A DNA stretch of 64,000 nt from NCBI GenBank assembly GCA_019055375.1, contig JAHQIW010005860.1:21295-85294 (forward strand), in the 5' to 3' direction. Below, piece after piece: positions 1-10,331 of this stretch (position 1 is its first letter; each line of letters starts with the position of its first letter). The translations under genes were made by a program, and so were the position numbers. The DNA is from Parelaphostrongylus tenuis (taxonomy: Eukaryota; Nematoda; Chromadorea; Rhabditida; Metastrongylidae). A model generated the notes under the pieces. The model was not told the origin of the DNA and did no database searches. It was given only the letters and a program-made list of their open reading frames with translations.

Positions 1-439
1 CACGACGTAATTTTTGAAGTGTTCATTTTGAAGAAAAAAAAAATCTCATACTGTTGCAACGATAAAGACGATTCATTTATTTAATCAGAATGACCAGGAT
101 ATGAATTTACTTCAGATAAGTTAAAATAACAAGAAATTTGTTATAACTTAGTAGTCAACCTTGTAAAAAGTAGTTTTATACAGTTAAAAAAAATTGCTCA
201 CACGAATAACATGACCAGTAATTATAACAAAAAATGCAATAAACCTTTCGATACTATTCGGTTATGAGGAGACAATTGAAAAACCCTATTTTTGGAGAGG
301 ATTGTTCCATAGAATTGGTAGTAAACACTCGAAAGCTAAGATTTCAGACTGATATCCTACATCGCCACTTTTCGAAAAGCCTTCTTTGACGTTGCTACAG
401 AAGAAAATTTCTCGCATTGCATACGCGTATACATGTTGC
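1..439. other. AT-rich sequence, nothing recognised
   Basis: No open frame of note, no tRNA-like box and no clear repeat was found here on either strand. Confidence 0.5.
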
Positions 440-560
440 CTGATACAGCTCTTTCTCTGGATTATAAGTAATCATTCGATAGCATAATCGAATTTGATCT
501 CAAACCTGTGCTTATATCCTGAAAAGACCGTTTCTCTGAAACGCAGCTGGTAACAAGCCT
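440..560 (-). repeat. Rep-A fragment
   Basis: Part of a dispersed repeat of about 0.5 kb that I call Rep-A. The shared block reads, in the other orientation, GAGAAACGGTCTTTTCAGG followed by a stretch ending near CTATTGAATGATT. It recurs near 3170-3310, 21040-21160 and 36720-36850. No coding content seen. Confidence 0.55.
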
Positions 561-625
561 TATTCCACGTAGGAGCATCGACGTCCTGCGCGAATAACGT
601 GGCCGATGGCTGGCAGTGGCCAGTG

Positions 626-930
626 AACTATAACGCAATATAAATTCTTTTTATTTAACCGCTTCTAGAGATGGTATGATGCTTCAAGCATATACCCATT
701 GATGTAGAGTGATGTGCAAAACTTTCGCGTCAGGCGGGACTAGAACCCGCATCTCACTCTTTCCGGAAGCCCGTGCTCTATCCGTTACACTACTGACGTC
801 CATATCACACAACACTCTTTCTACGCTACGTGCATCTATATGTAAGCGCCAGCCGTCAACGGCCTGGCCCGGGTAGTCGCTTTCGACATTGAACCCAGTA
901 ACGCTGATAGATATTGGATATTAGAGATCA
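626..930 (-). repeat. tRNA-derived SINE (family F1) with core
   Basis: Read on the minus strand, a tRNA-like head lies at about 729-800, with an A-box-like TAGTGTAACGG and a B-box GGTTCTAGTCC. A tail runs through CATCAATGGGTATA and AAGCGGTTAAATAAAAAG to about 626. Upstream of the head (806-930 in plus coordinates) is a core containing AACCCAGTAACG. The same core is found in the F1 copy at 32745-33120. Mismatched arms and the lack of a proper acceptor stem argue against a working tRNA gene. Confidence 0.7.
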
Positions 931-935
931 AACGA

Positions 936-1004
936 AATTCTTTTTACTTAACCGCTTCTAGAGCTGGTATGATGTTTCAAATATGTATCCACTGATGTAG
1001 AGTC
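936..1004 (-). repeat. F1 SINE tail fragment, left flank of the RTE insertion
   Basis: A second F1 tail (TTTTTACTTAACCGCTTCTA then TGATGTAGAG on the plus strand) ends at the left copy of a 12-bp direct repeat, tgatgtagagtc (993-1004). That repeat recurs at 2967-2978 after the RTE element, as expected for a target site duplication. Confidence 0.6.
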
Positions 1005-2966
1005 CTTAGGACTTAGTCCTAAGTTTCTAAGTCTGAGTAACTTAGTCCTAAGGTCACGAAGAGACGCTTGTCTCCGCAGACACTCGAGCTGATACGTCAA
1101 CGTGGAATCGCACGAGCTGCAGGCGACCGAAACCTTACGTCCGAACTTGCGAAACGCTGCAGAGAAGCGATAAAAGAAGACCTCAAAGAGAGAAGAGCAG
1201 CAGTTATGGCAGAAGCTGCAGAAGCCGGGAAGAGCATTCGCAAAACCCAGCGAGGCTCCGCCAACTATAAGACCAAGATGAATGCACTCCGATACCCTGA
1301 CGGGACACTTACGGCTTCGAAAAGGGCTATGGAGAAAATCATCCACCATTACTACTCGGATCTCTTCGCTAGCCATGTCCTCTTAGCGTCATATAAATTG
1401 AAAGAGACTGAATATGTCGTTCCACCAGTCCTACCTTCCGAAATCCGACATGCTATATCGTCGATGAAGAACAGAACAACCTCGGTCCAGACAGGACTAG
1501 ACCAGAACACCTTAAGAACCTGCCGCCAGTTCTCATCAGCACCGTGGCTCGGCTCTTCACTCGCTACCTGTCAGAATGCAAGGTCCCTATTCAATGGAAA
1601 ACCAGGAAGACCGTATTGTTGTTCAAAAAGGGAGACCTTCACGACATAGGCAATTATCGCCCAATCTGCTTGCTGTCCGTTGTCTATAAACTTTTACTCT
1701 CGTCATCCTGAACAGGATTCACAGATCACTGGACGAAGGACAGCCATGCGAACAAGCAGGGTTCCGCAAAGGATTTAGTGCCATAGACCATATACACGAT
1801 TACAAGACTCATTGAAGTTTCGCGAGAGTACAAACAACCACTCTGTCGCACTTTTATCGATCTGAAAAAGAATTTGATTCAGTGGGAACAGAAGCGGTTA
1901 TGGAGGCTCTAAATAACCAGGGCGTCTCTACTCGGTACCTAACGATCCTTCATGAGCTTTAAAAGATTTCACGACCAAAATATCTCCATTCTACAACAAT
2001 ATCACCATTGACGTAAGAAGAGGGGTTCGACAAGGCGATACAATTTCGCCAAAACCATTCACTGCCACCCCACAAAACGTCATGCGAACATTAGAATGGG
2101 ACGATATCGGAGTGAAAATTGACGGTCGACAATCAAAACACCTTTGCTTTGCTGACGATATCGTTCTCATAACACGAAAAATCAGACAAGCGGAACGAAG
2201 GTTGACCGATGTCGATAACGCCTGTGGAAAGATTGGTCTTCAACTAAATCTAACGAAAACAATGTTCCTGAGGAACGGATGGGTTTCGAATGCCCCATTC
2301 ACGCTCAACGGAACGACAATCTCCGAATGTTCCAGTTACGTCTATCTAGGTCGTGAAATCAACATGATGAACGACCTAGCTCCAGAGTTGAGCAGGAGAA
2401 ACGAGCGGCTTGAGGAACGTTGGAGAGCATCGAAGATGTAATGAAGAGGACAAAAAACATCCGACTCCGTACCCACCTTTTCGACTCGACAATTATCCCT
2501 GCCTAACGTATGCAGCAGAAACCTGGTCGCTACGTAAGCAGGATGAAAGATCACTTGCCGTTATCGAACGCGCACTCGAAAGGTCGATGCTAGGAGTATC
2601 CCGTATCATCGCAAATGAGAGAAAGATCCGAAGTTCCGACCTACGTCAACGATCGAAAATCAGAGACGCCGTCCTACACGCCAGGATATCGAAAATAAGG
2701 TGGGCCCATGCGCTTCAAGACCGATGGTCGAGAGCCGTTATTGACTGGATTCCTCGGGACGTCAAGCGCTCTGAAGGAAGACCACTGACCCGTTCGTCCG
2801 ATTTCTTCACGAAAGCGATAGAAGAAAGATATGATGCTCAGCGAATCCCTAGAGCGAGGAGGACCCACTGGGCTACTCTTGCACGCGATAGGGAAAAATG
2901 GAAGTGTTGCTGGTACCCGCTCGAGTCACTCGACGATCAACGGGACGACAGGTGATACAGGTGAGG
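1005..2966 (+). mobile_element. RTE-type non-LTR retrotransposon, defective (copy A)
   Basis: Encodes, in broken frames, the region between endonuclease and reverse transcriptase (open frame 1068-1649), then the RT itself. Visible RT blocks are NYRPICLLSVV, EQAGFRKGF, FADDIVLIT and GLQLNLTKTMF, followed by the post-RT segment YVYLGREINMMNDLAPELSR. Frameshifts fall near 1540, 1690, 1870 and 2440, so no full protein can be made. The apurinic endonuclease domain is absent, as in a 5'-truncated insertion. The 3' end finishes with GGTGATACAGGTGA, an RTE-like short repeat end. Twelve-base direct repeats flank it. Copies at 40684, 57470 and 60193 belong to the same family, with copy B closest. Confidence 0.85.
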
Positions 2967-3035
2967 TGATGTAGAGTCTAGTCCTGCCTGACGCGGAAGT
3001 TTTGCACATCACTCCACATCAATGGGTGTTTATGA
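2967..3035 (+). repeat. F1 SINE fragment, right flank of the RTE insertion
   Basis: Starts with the right target-site copy tgatgtagagtc. It continues in plus orientation as the F1 B-box end and tail (CTAGTCCTGCCTGACGCGGA, then TTTGCACATCACTCCACATC). Confidence 0.6.
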
Positions 3036-3164
3036 CGCAATAATCGATTTTCGAGCATATATGAACGCGTAGAGAAGTGTCGCGTCAGCAGTCCACGGGC
3101 TGGCCTCACGCGCAAGCATGTGAATTGGCCAAAGACCTCTTGCTCACACATGCGAATCAAATCT

Positions 3165-3310
3165 ATTTAAACCGCTGCGCTGAAGAGAAACGGTCTTTTC
3201 AGGATATAAGCACAGCGTTGGAATCAAAAACGATTATGCTATTGAATGATTGCTAATATTCCAAAGAAAGATCTCTTTCCGGCGAGAAATATGCACGTCT
3301 GCAACACAAG
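3165..3310 (+). repeat. Rep-A fragment
   Basis: Contains GAGAAACGGTCTTTTCAGG, GCTATTGAATGATTG and GAGAAATATGCACG. All are shared in the same order with the longer Rep-A copies at 20690 and 36360. Confidence 0.6.
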
Positions 3311-3639
3311 AAATCACCTTTTGTAATGACGTCAAATGAGGCTTTTTCGAAAATCGGTAACGTGGTGTTGTAGCATAAAGCCTCAGATTTGGTAGGGCTA
3401 CTAGGGCTCCTATGAGAAGTTCTTCCCCAGCAAATGATGTCGGCTTTTCTTTTGTACCCTCATAGCCTCAAAGAACCGACATATCCTTCCAACATAACAC
3501 CAAGATGTAGAATGACTCCACTTTGAAAGCCACTTGCGAGCTCTTATATAACAAACACTAATGAGCGAAAAACATTTATGGTCACTCTAACCACTTGTTA
3601 CCCTAACAATTTGTCTATGCCGACGCACTACTTATTGCT

Positions 3640-3960
3640 AAGTTCGCGCGTTACGTGATAATGATCAGCAGAAAAAGAATCGAGACAAGATCTTCTTGCT
3701 ATAAAAAAACATTCTGCGATAATGAATTTTCGGTTTAAGGGTAATTGATCCTGCTCTTCGTCCAACAATGGCCCAGTTGTGCTCATCATTGTTTGCGGCG
3801 TCGAAGAAACATCGGCCACCGCCACCAGAAAATTTGCGTTGAACACCATCAATGGAGTTGAGAGGAAACACGATGATGGCGCTGCAGTTACGGTAAGCTA
3901 CAGTTTTCCTCAGTGACAGATTTGGTATATCATTTTCAAGAACTCATGTATTGGGTAAGG
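3640..3960 (+). pseudogene. possible SH2-domain fragment, frame-broken
   Basis: One plus frame gives PVVLIIVCGVEETSATATRK then FALNTINGVE up to about 3894. After a one-base slip, another frame gives GKLQFSSVTDLVYHFQE up to about 3948. The second piece resembles the end of SH2 domains (F-x-S-x-x-D-L-V-x-H), and RKFALNT resembles the preceding SH2 strand. The same DNA is also open in a second plus frame and on the minus strand, so the assignment is weak. Confidence 0.2.
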
Positions 3961-6284
3961 TTATGGTGGTAGCATAGCAAAATCTTGCACTTCTGTGAAA
4001 TTTTTTTTTGCCCATGACGTTGCAATACTGAAGCATCGCCTACTTTCTATACTCCGTTATCACTAGGTAGTTAGATATATCCAACGACAAGGCACATGTT
4101 AACAGATTGCTCCTTGAACTTTGTAGAATATTGTTAAGCGTTTGCTTTCATCATTGTCTCAGGTAAAGTCGATTACTATGTGATCTCTACACTACTATTT
4201 CTTCGTCAGCATTAGACTTTTGCTGCAACATCATCCACATTTGAGCCAAAAAACCCTCAAGACTAAACCAAACTACTTGGAGCCGTGCGCCACTTTATCC
4301 CCAAAATGGAATAGATCCGTCTCCTGAATTGCCCATAATACTGTGGGGTGCACGTTTTCACTATCGGTTCTAATGGATATACTAGAACTTTCAAAAGCAC
4401 ATGGAGTTGTTTGAATTGATGGACCGATGGGAAGAAATGTACGTAACACTGGACATTATTATGTGTACATTATATCTTCGTCTATAAAGATAGATATGAA
4501 GAGAAATCAAACAAAATTTCAATGTTTCACCTAGATTTTTGCTTCTTAATATGTGGCAGAAAATACTTTTAGACCGAGCAAACAGCAGAATATGAAGACA
4601 AAGAAGTGCATAATAAACAACATAGCTTTGTGGATAGGTAAGTTATGCTTCTTCGTTATGGTGCACTCAGGTAACTCATTTACCAGGTCAACATATAGAG
4701 CCAGGCGACAGTAGATTTCCGCTGATATATGACGGCAGACCATTTAATGTAACTCAATGTTTTTTTTGAGTTCCACTCTAGACTTTACGTAAATCACAAT
4801 TTTTTTGATGAGAAGACACAAGACTGTTCATGACTGTACGGAAATATTGGCGAATGTTCCGAAGATTCGCTCTTGTCCAGAGCCTGAATAGATCAGATCA
4901 ACGTGCAGTCTACTCAGGGAAGCACCTTCGTAACTCCAGCAGAAAAATTTTGTTACGCAAAAAGCGATCTATCAATCAACTCAAAGAATTGTGCACAAGG
5001 CTTTTTTTCTGTTAAATAATGGAAGCGTTCAACTGAATAGATTGCGTGTACTCTTTGACCGTTAGGGCCTTTGAAAGAGCTGAAACCGCGAAAATGTTAT
5101 TCAATAATGCATCAAATAAAATTTGCCTTCAAAAGTCTCGTGTCTGCTCATAAGAAAAACAGAGATTTATTTGATCAATCCTTCGATGCTAAAGAGTCGA
5201 TTCTGCGATTTTTTCACGTAGCTTTGCTTCTAGGTTAAAAAATTTATCACTATAGATTTCGACACAAGGCGTACATCGACTTTTCATAGAGGGATTGCTT
5301 TCGAAAGCCAGCGTCCTACGAACAACAGTACTACGCTAGCTACTACCGTCAGTACTACCCTACATTCAGAGATAAACGCCCTGTAGAGACTGGCTAGTGA
5401 AATGTCTTTCTTCTGACAAGCAGAATGGCTAACATAAATTGTTGAAACTTGTAACTACAGTGACGAAAAAACTTCTCTAACATAACCTAACATCGTAGAT
5501 GTTGTGTGAATCCTTCTACTGCTTGAATTCGAATCGTTTCCTCGCTTTTACTATCATCATGACATTTCGACTTTTTACGTGCTTATCTGGCTGATGCTAA
5601 ACGTCTGCCACCTCTGAATGCAGATGGTGGTCAAGTCGATTCTTCCTAGCTTCCTAGGGTACTTGGGCTACAGCGTTTCCACTTGAATTTAGGGAATAAG
5701 CTGTCTTCAAGCAAGTCTGGTACCAATTTTGCGACATTAAATAGTTGACCCACGGCGAAGTCGAACCAGTATCATGCTAGTGATGAGATTCATTACTGCA
5801 GCTGTGCCAAGTGCTCCTTGGCGAGATGTTACGCAACGAGTAATTATGGCTGATCGTGACTTAGACATTAGACTGTAAAGTGTTAAGACAGCTTGTAGAT
5901 AATCGCCTTTTCTCCTACAAAGTTTTAGAAATATTCGTAAGACAAATGCTTAAAGACAACCGTGCAACGAAAGTATTCTCAGGAGCACAACAGGAACACA
6001 CACTACTGAATCTCACGCTATTACGGACAGCACGTAAGTGTTCTTCAACAATACTTGCTCGTTCAAGAGCAAGAATTCACGTCTTTAGCTTTAGGCGATT
6101 CCTAGCAGCTATTGAATTCTACAAACTTAGGTAACTAAATGTGCTTAAGAATCCATTGATTTTAACTCCAAAATGTCTACTAATTAGTATGCTTTGCGTG
6201 CGTTGATTCGCCATTGTCGGAGAAAAGGTTTAATGATTCGTAAAGTCATCAATGAGATTAATTAGAGTAAAGGAGGGCAAATGG
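3961..6284. other. no gene recognised
   Basis: Mixed AT-rich sequence. Short open frames (for example 4546-4743 minus and 5880-6134 plus) lack family motifs and consistent splice sites. I see nothing supportable. Confidence 0.5.
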
Positions 6285-6384
6285 AGTTCATCTTACTTGA
6301 CCGCCTATTGCGGTGGTATTATGTTACAATAAACCCAATAGTGTGAGGTGGTGTGCAAAAACATTTCAGTCAGCCGCGATCCCA
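6285..6384 (-). repeat. F1 SINE fragment
   Basis: Plus-strand text CTTACTTGACCGCCTATTGC then GTGGTGTGCAAAAACATTTC and CAGCCGCGATCCC is the tail and B-box side of F1 in minus orientation. The tRNA A-box side is missing, and mariner-like sequence follows directly. Confidence 0.6.
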
Positions 6385-6800
6385 GCTGATGCAACAAATA
6401 GTTTAAGCGATTTAAAGAAGACAATTTTGGTCTCAAAAACATGCCTCGTCCTGGTCAGCTATCTGGCAAGATTTGAACGGTGTCAAAGGTCTTCCGCACC
6501 CCACCTACAGTCCAGACGTTGCTTCATCCGATTTTGGTCTCTTTCGATCAATGCAAAATTTCTTAATTGCCGTCGACTGGATAATTTGATGAAGCTGAAG
6601 AAGCATGTCAAGACATTCAAAGGAGCCGGAATGGTACTTCGAGCAGATTCGGAATCTTGCAGAACGATGGCAGAAAGTCGTAGACAGTGGCGGTCTATGC
6701 TTTGGAGGATGGTTGCCGTTTTTTGTTGCTAGTTTGCGCATAAACGAAACTTTCGAAGATTTCCTAGAACTTTACGCTAAATCCTAAACATCATCTTTTC
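6385..6800 (+). mobile_element. mariner transposase remnant, C-terminal part
   Basis: Translated in shifting frames it shows LPHPTYSPDVASSDFGLF, the mariner segment around the third catalytic Asp (HPxYSPDLAPSD in the family). RSMQNFL, then LMKLKKHVKTF and finally FEQIRNLAERWQKVVDS follow. Stops and frameshifts break it. Neither a 5' half nor terminal repeats are evident. Confidence 0.75.
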
Positions 6801-7599
6801 CAAATTCATCGCGCGAGTTGAACCTTGAACTGAACTGTGTGACAGAGGCTTCATGGATTTCACCGTTAGCCAGTTGGCTGATGAAATTTGATAAATGGGA
6901 TTACAGGTGGCTTAGGTGATCATAAAACAATCACAAATTTCCGATTACTTCAGTATTCATACCACTGATCAATGTAGCATATACTTTCAGCGACGATTCG
7001 GCAGAAACCCGATCGGCAATGAGGCAGGTAGCATCACGTATTCAGAAGAACGTAAATAGAAAAGCTGAACGCGCCAAGAAATAGAATTGATTTTTAATGG
7101 TCAATATCGGCTGTAACAATGCTATTACTTCTCGCAGTTATGTTATACATGAGTCATAACATAAGATTTCGCCTTTGATGTGATATCATCACGATAAATA
7201 AATTACAGTCACGTTAGTTGTGTTCAATTCAAATGCGACAACTGAACAGTTTTCTTTCTGATAGGAAAGAATCTGTGACTACCTCAAGTAGTGGCACCTA
7301 GTTCATTTCAGCAGTCACTATGAGCTCGTGCCCATCGAATTTACCTATAGCAAAGAACCTCTGCTCTGCGTTAAAATATCACTTTAGATCACTTTATCTC
7401 ATGCATGTCACAGTTTTTTCTTTATGCAGATCATAGTTTTCCTAGTATCCATTCTCTTCTTGCGTTTCCCGCTGATTAAGGATTTGCCCTGTTCATTACC
7501 GTCGTAAGATTCTGGCTGAACACATTTCCTTACAATCTCAAGATTAGCCAAGCTGAGGCACTCCTTAGGGCGCTCGGTCTGATTGACGGAAGATGTTCA
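6801..7599. other. no gene recognised
   Basis: AT-rich spacer without open frames of note or recognisable repeats. Confidence 0.45.
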
Positions 7600-7680
7600 G
7601 GGTGGGGGACGGATTCCGCGTAGAGCATCATTAGCCACTCGGCCGCAGGCTCCCGAATTATGGAACATATAATACCACAC
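7600..7680 (-). repeat. class II tRNA-like SINE fragment (F3)
   Basis: On the minus strand it reads GCGGCCGAGTGGCTAATGAT, an A-box region like those of Leu/Ser tRNAs. The same head occurs at 25840-25935 and 39235 (minus) and at 29478 and 34500 (plus). The following 7690-7900 has open frames on both strands but no recognisable family. Confidence 0.4.
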
Positions 7681-8329
7681 GCTTGTCATGGTGTTGTATC
7701 ATATATTCCATAAATCGGTCTATGCCTTCACGAACAAGCTTGCACAAGTCTTTGATCTCTTCAAAAGCCACGTCATACTGTCATCAATACAGATTAGGGA
7801 AGATGGATGTCGTGCCACCGACTCTCCTTTCCCAATTCACACAAGTTCCATTCTCGGTGAAGAAACGAACATCTGCTTTGTGACCTAAACATTTGAAAAG
7901 CCTCCGCCACCCTTCATCAAGGTGTTGGTTGTGCTCTTCGCATGAACTCTCCAAAATCCAAGATATCTACTCAATAAAAGACCACCAAAATTGTTGTAGG
8001 ACATTCTACCGCTTGTCATTCACAGATTCTTCATATAAAACAGCCTGTACAGAACTGATATAACACTAGACGAGGGTCAATCGTATGAGTGGGATCAAAG
8101 TGGTTGAAGACAACTATAAACAAAACTATCAGCAGTTAAGTTCTACGGAATAAAGCGAATAAATGTAAAGAAACTTAATAGCCATAACTTTTTGCGGAGA
8201 ACGTAGAAGAAAAATATTATGCTTGAGAATGCCTAGAGCGATTAGGCAACTTCTGCATCTGACATGAATAAATGGAGATATCACTGGCTCCAGCTCAAAG
8301 CACTGGACAGTCCATCGGTAGTAGAGGTG

Positions 8330-8720
8330 AACTACAGTTCAGCATGTAGTTTACTAATAGTTTCGCGATTTTCGCGGATTCTCTTATTCCCATAGTGCTT
8401 CCAGAGATTGTCCAATGTTTTCGAGCATCACTCCGTACGATTGTATGTCATATTTATGAGCCATTACGGCAATTCGTGGTGAGAAGGCACTTTACTCATC
8501 GTACTGATGATTCCAATAGGATAAAACAGGCACTTGTATACCACAGACCTATCAGCACAATACATGTTATATTCTTATCAGAAGATACTTTACTGATCAA
8601 AAGTCGACTTCAAGGGTTCGACACAGAAGAAAACGATACCGGTTTTTCATTTTACTCCGACAGCTTTCCGATAGCTGAGATATTTAGAGAGTACACGACA
8701 TGGTAATCCATCCTACAAAG
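8330..8720 (+). other. open frame of 103 codons in repeat-like DNA
   Basis: The frame at 8395-8706 is uninterrupted but matches no family I know. Its last third (ACATGTTATATTCTTATCAG) weakly resembles Rep-B around 38760. I do not call it a gene. Confidence 0.2.
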
Positions 8721-10193
8721 GATCTATCGTTTAAATAGGCTAATATAATTTGTAGATTTACGATGCCCTGAATCTGATTTTTGAACGAATAAAAAAAGAA
8801 GCTCAAAACTTCGAACGGTAGGTGTACACACTTGCTATACACTGAGGAACATCATGTTTCTCCTGAACGAAATCCTGTGCGTCCAGTCGCTTTGCAGCTC
8901 AGTTAAGAGCTTGGACTCAAAGAGATACATTTCTGCACTGGAAGAAAAAAAACAGGACTACTAGCACATAGGAGCCGTGGTTTTTCTCTAAAAACCAAAG
9001 TATTACGCTAATTTTCTATCCATGGCAAGGGATAAAAGAACACAGCATTCGGCATTCATCAGTCGGTAAGAATCGTTCCATGTGTCCAACCCCATTCGCA
9101 GCGTCGTAGAGGAGTAAATGCGCAAGTTTTCTTTCATCCAAACAATCCTAGTTTCACCCTGCCAAATCCACAGGAATGAACAGCCTGGTCAACTAGAGGT
9201 ACGGTATCGAACTAATAACTATTTGGGTTCGAAATATGCGACATTACGTGCAAGCATATTGAAAGACGTCCAGTCTTCATGCATTGATCAATTCTGGAGA
9301 CGACAAATAATTACTATATTACAATTCTCTTAAGCGAACCTCTCAACAACCACATCGCAGCAAAGATATGTCCATTGTCGAAATTCAGTGTTCAGATACA
9401 GCAAAGACACCACCACATTCTTTTGAGCGCAGCAGATCGTGGTTTTCTATTCTTTTTCAGAACAAAAAGTCTCTTGTCCCACGAGGCTAACTCGTGTGAA
9501 AAAGATTTCCCGTGAATTTTAAGATGTATATATGATAACTCTTCTGGTCCGACGTATCGTATATCTGTTTTACCAGCCAGCGACTGGATACAAAAATAGG
9601 AGTAAACATCCTATGTGCAGCAAAATAGACGACCACAACAAACAAAACTCAATATGAACTCATGCTGGCCGACCTCCCCTACCATCATGTAAGAGCGAAG
9701 ATTCACTGACAGCAGCTTAATGATTGCGATGGATCAAATCAGTTAAAAAACTCACTGAGTTCAATCTTGATCCACTGGATAGCATGAATAACAAAACAAA
9801 TTTTATTCCAATAATATGTCCGAGACAAACACATGAATAACGACATGAAAGAACCAAACTAGATGAAAGGCACAGGTCCCACAAGTGATAAACCCATAAA
9901 ACAATACCTGACTGAAATAGAATTTATCACAGACTAGTTTTTCTTTCTAATATACAACAAGTTAGATGGAATGTGCGGAAATAATCAGTGACGGTATATC
10001 TAACATATGAGTTGGACTCTGAAGAAATATACATAAACACGAGTAGAAGCCAAGCTTTCTGTTCCAGTAACAGATAAAAAAACAAACGTTATACAACAGA
10101 AAGGTTTCTTAACAATAAAATCCACAGTACTTTCAACAGAATGAAGTCACATGTCACATAGCCGTAGATTTTGATAAACCTAACACAAAATTT
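8721..10193. other. intergenic, downstream of the transferase gene
   Basis: AT-rich sequence with AATAAA-like motifs on the minus strand that could serve the transferase transcript, for example the complement near 10116-10121. No further gene recognised. Confidence 0.4.
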
Positions 10194-10331
10194 CTACATG
10201 TCGTAATTCGCAGGCACTTCCCAATGCTTATCGTACTCTTTTACATAGTTCCTATTAGGGACTAGAAATATTCTTACGCCATTAAAAAAACATGAAACTA
10301 TTCCTTGATATGCAGTACGAGGTACACCTGC
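10194..10331 (-). CDS. mgat1: GnT-I last exon
   Basis: After the acceptor TTTTTCAG the exon begins [20 protein letters not shown] and runs to a TAG at 10194-10196. It matches the family C-terminus (G-V-P-R-x-x-Y-x-G-I-V). The tail after the last strand ([16 protein letters not shown]) is similar in length to the vertebrate end. Confidence 0.88.
   Translation of the reverse strand, partial: AGVPRTAYQGIVSCFFNGVRIFLVPNRNYVKEYDKHWEVPANYDM

Noticed and set aside
729..800. functional tRNA gene (and the other tRNA-like heads)
   Set aside because: A- and B-boxes are present but stems do not pair well, and each head belongs to a repeat with a shared body and tail.
1068..1649. independent gene of 193 codons
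   Set aside because: It is the linker and start of the RT of a broken RTE element.
3628..3852. minus-strand protein with a GGGG stretch, and a plus frame resembling a kinase end (DPALRPTM)
   Set aside because: Three frames are open over the same 130 bases and none has consistent support. Only the SH2 reading is kept, at low confidence.
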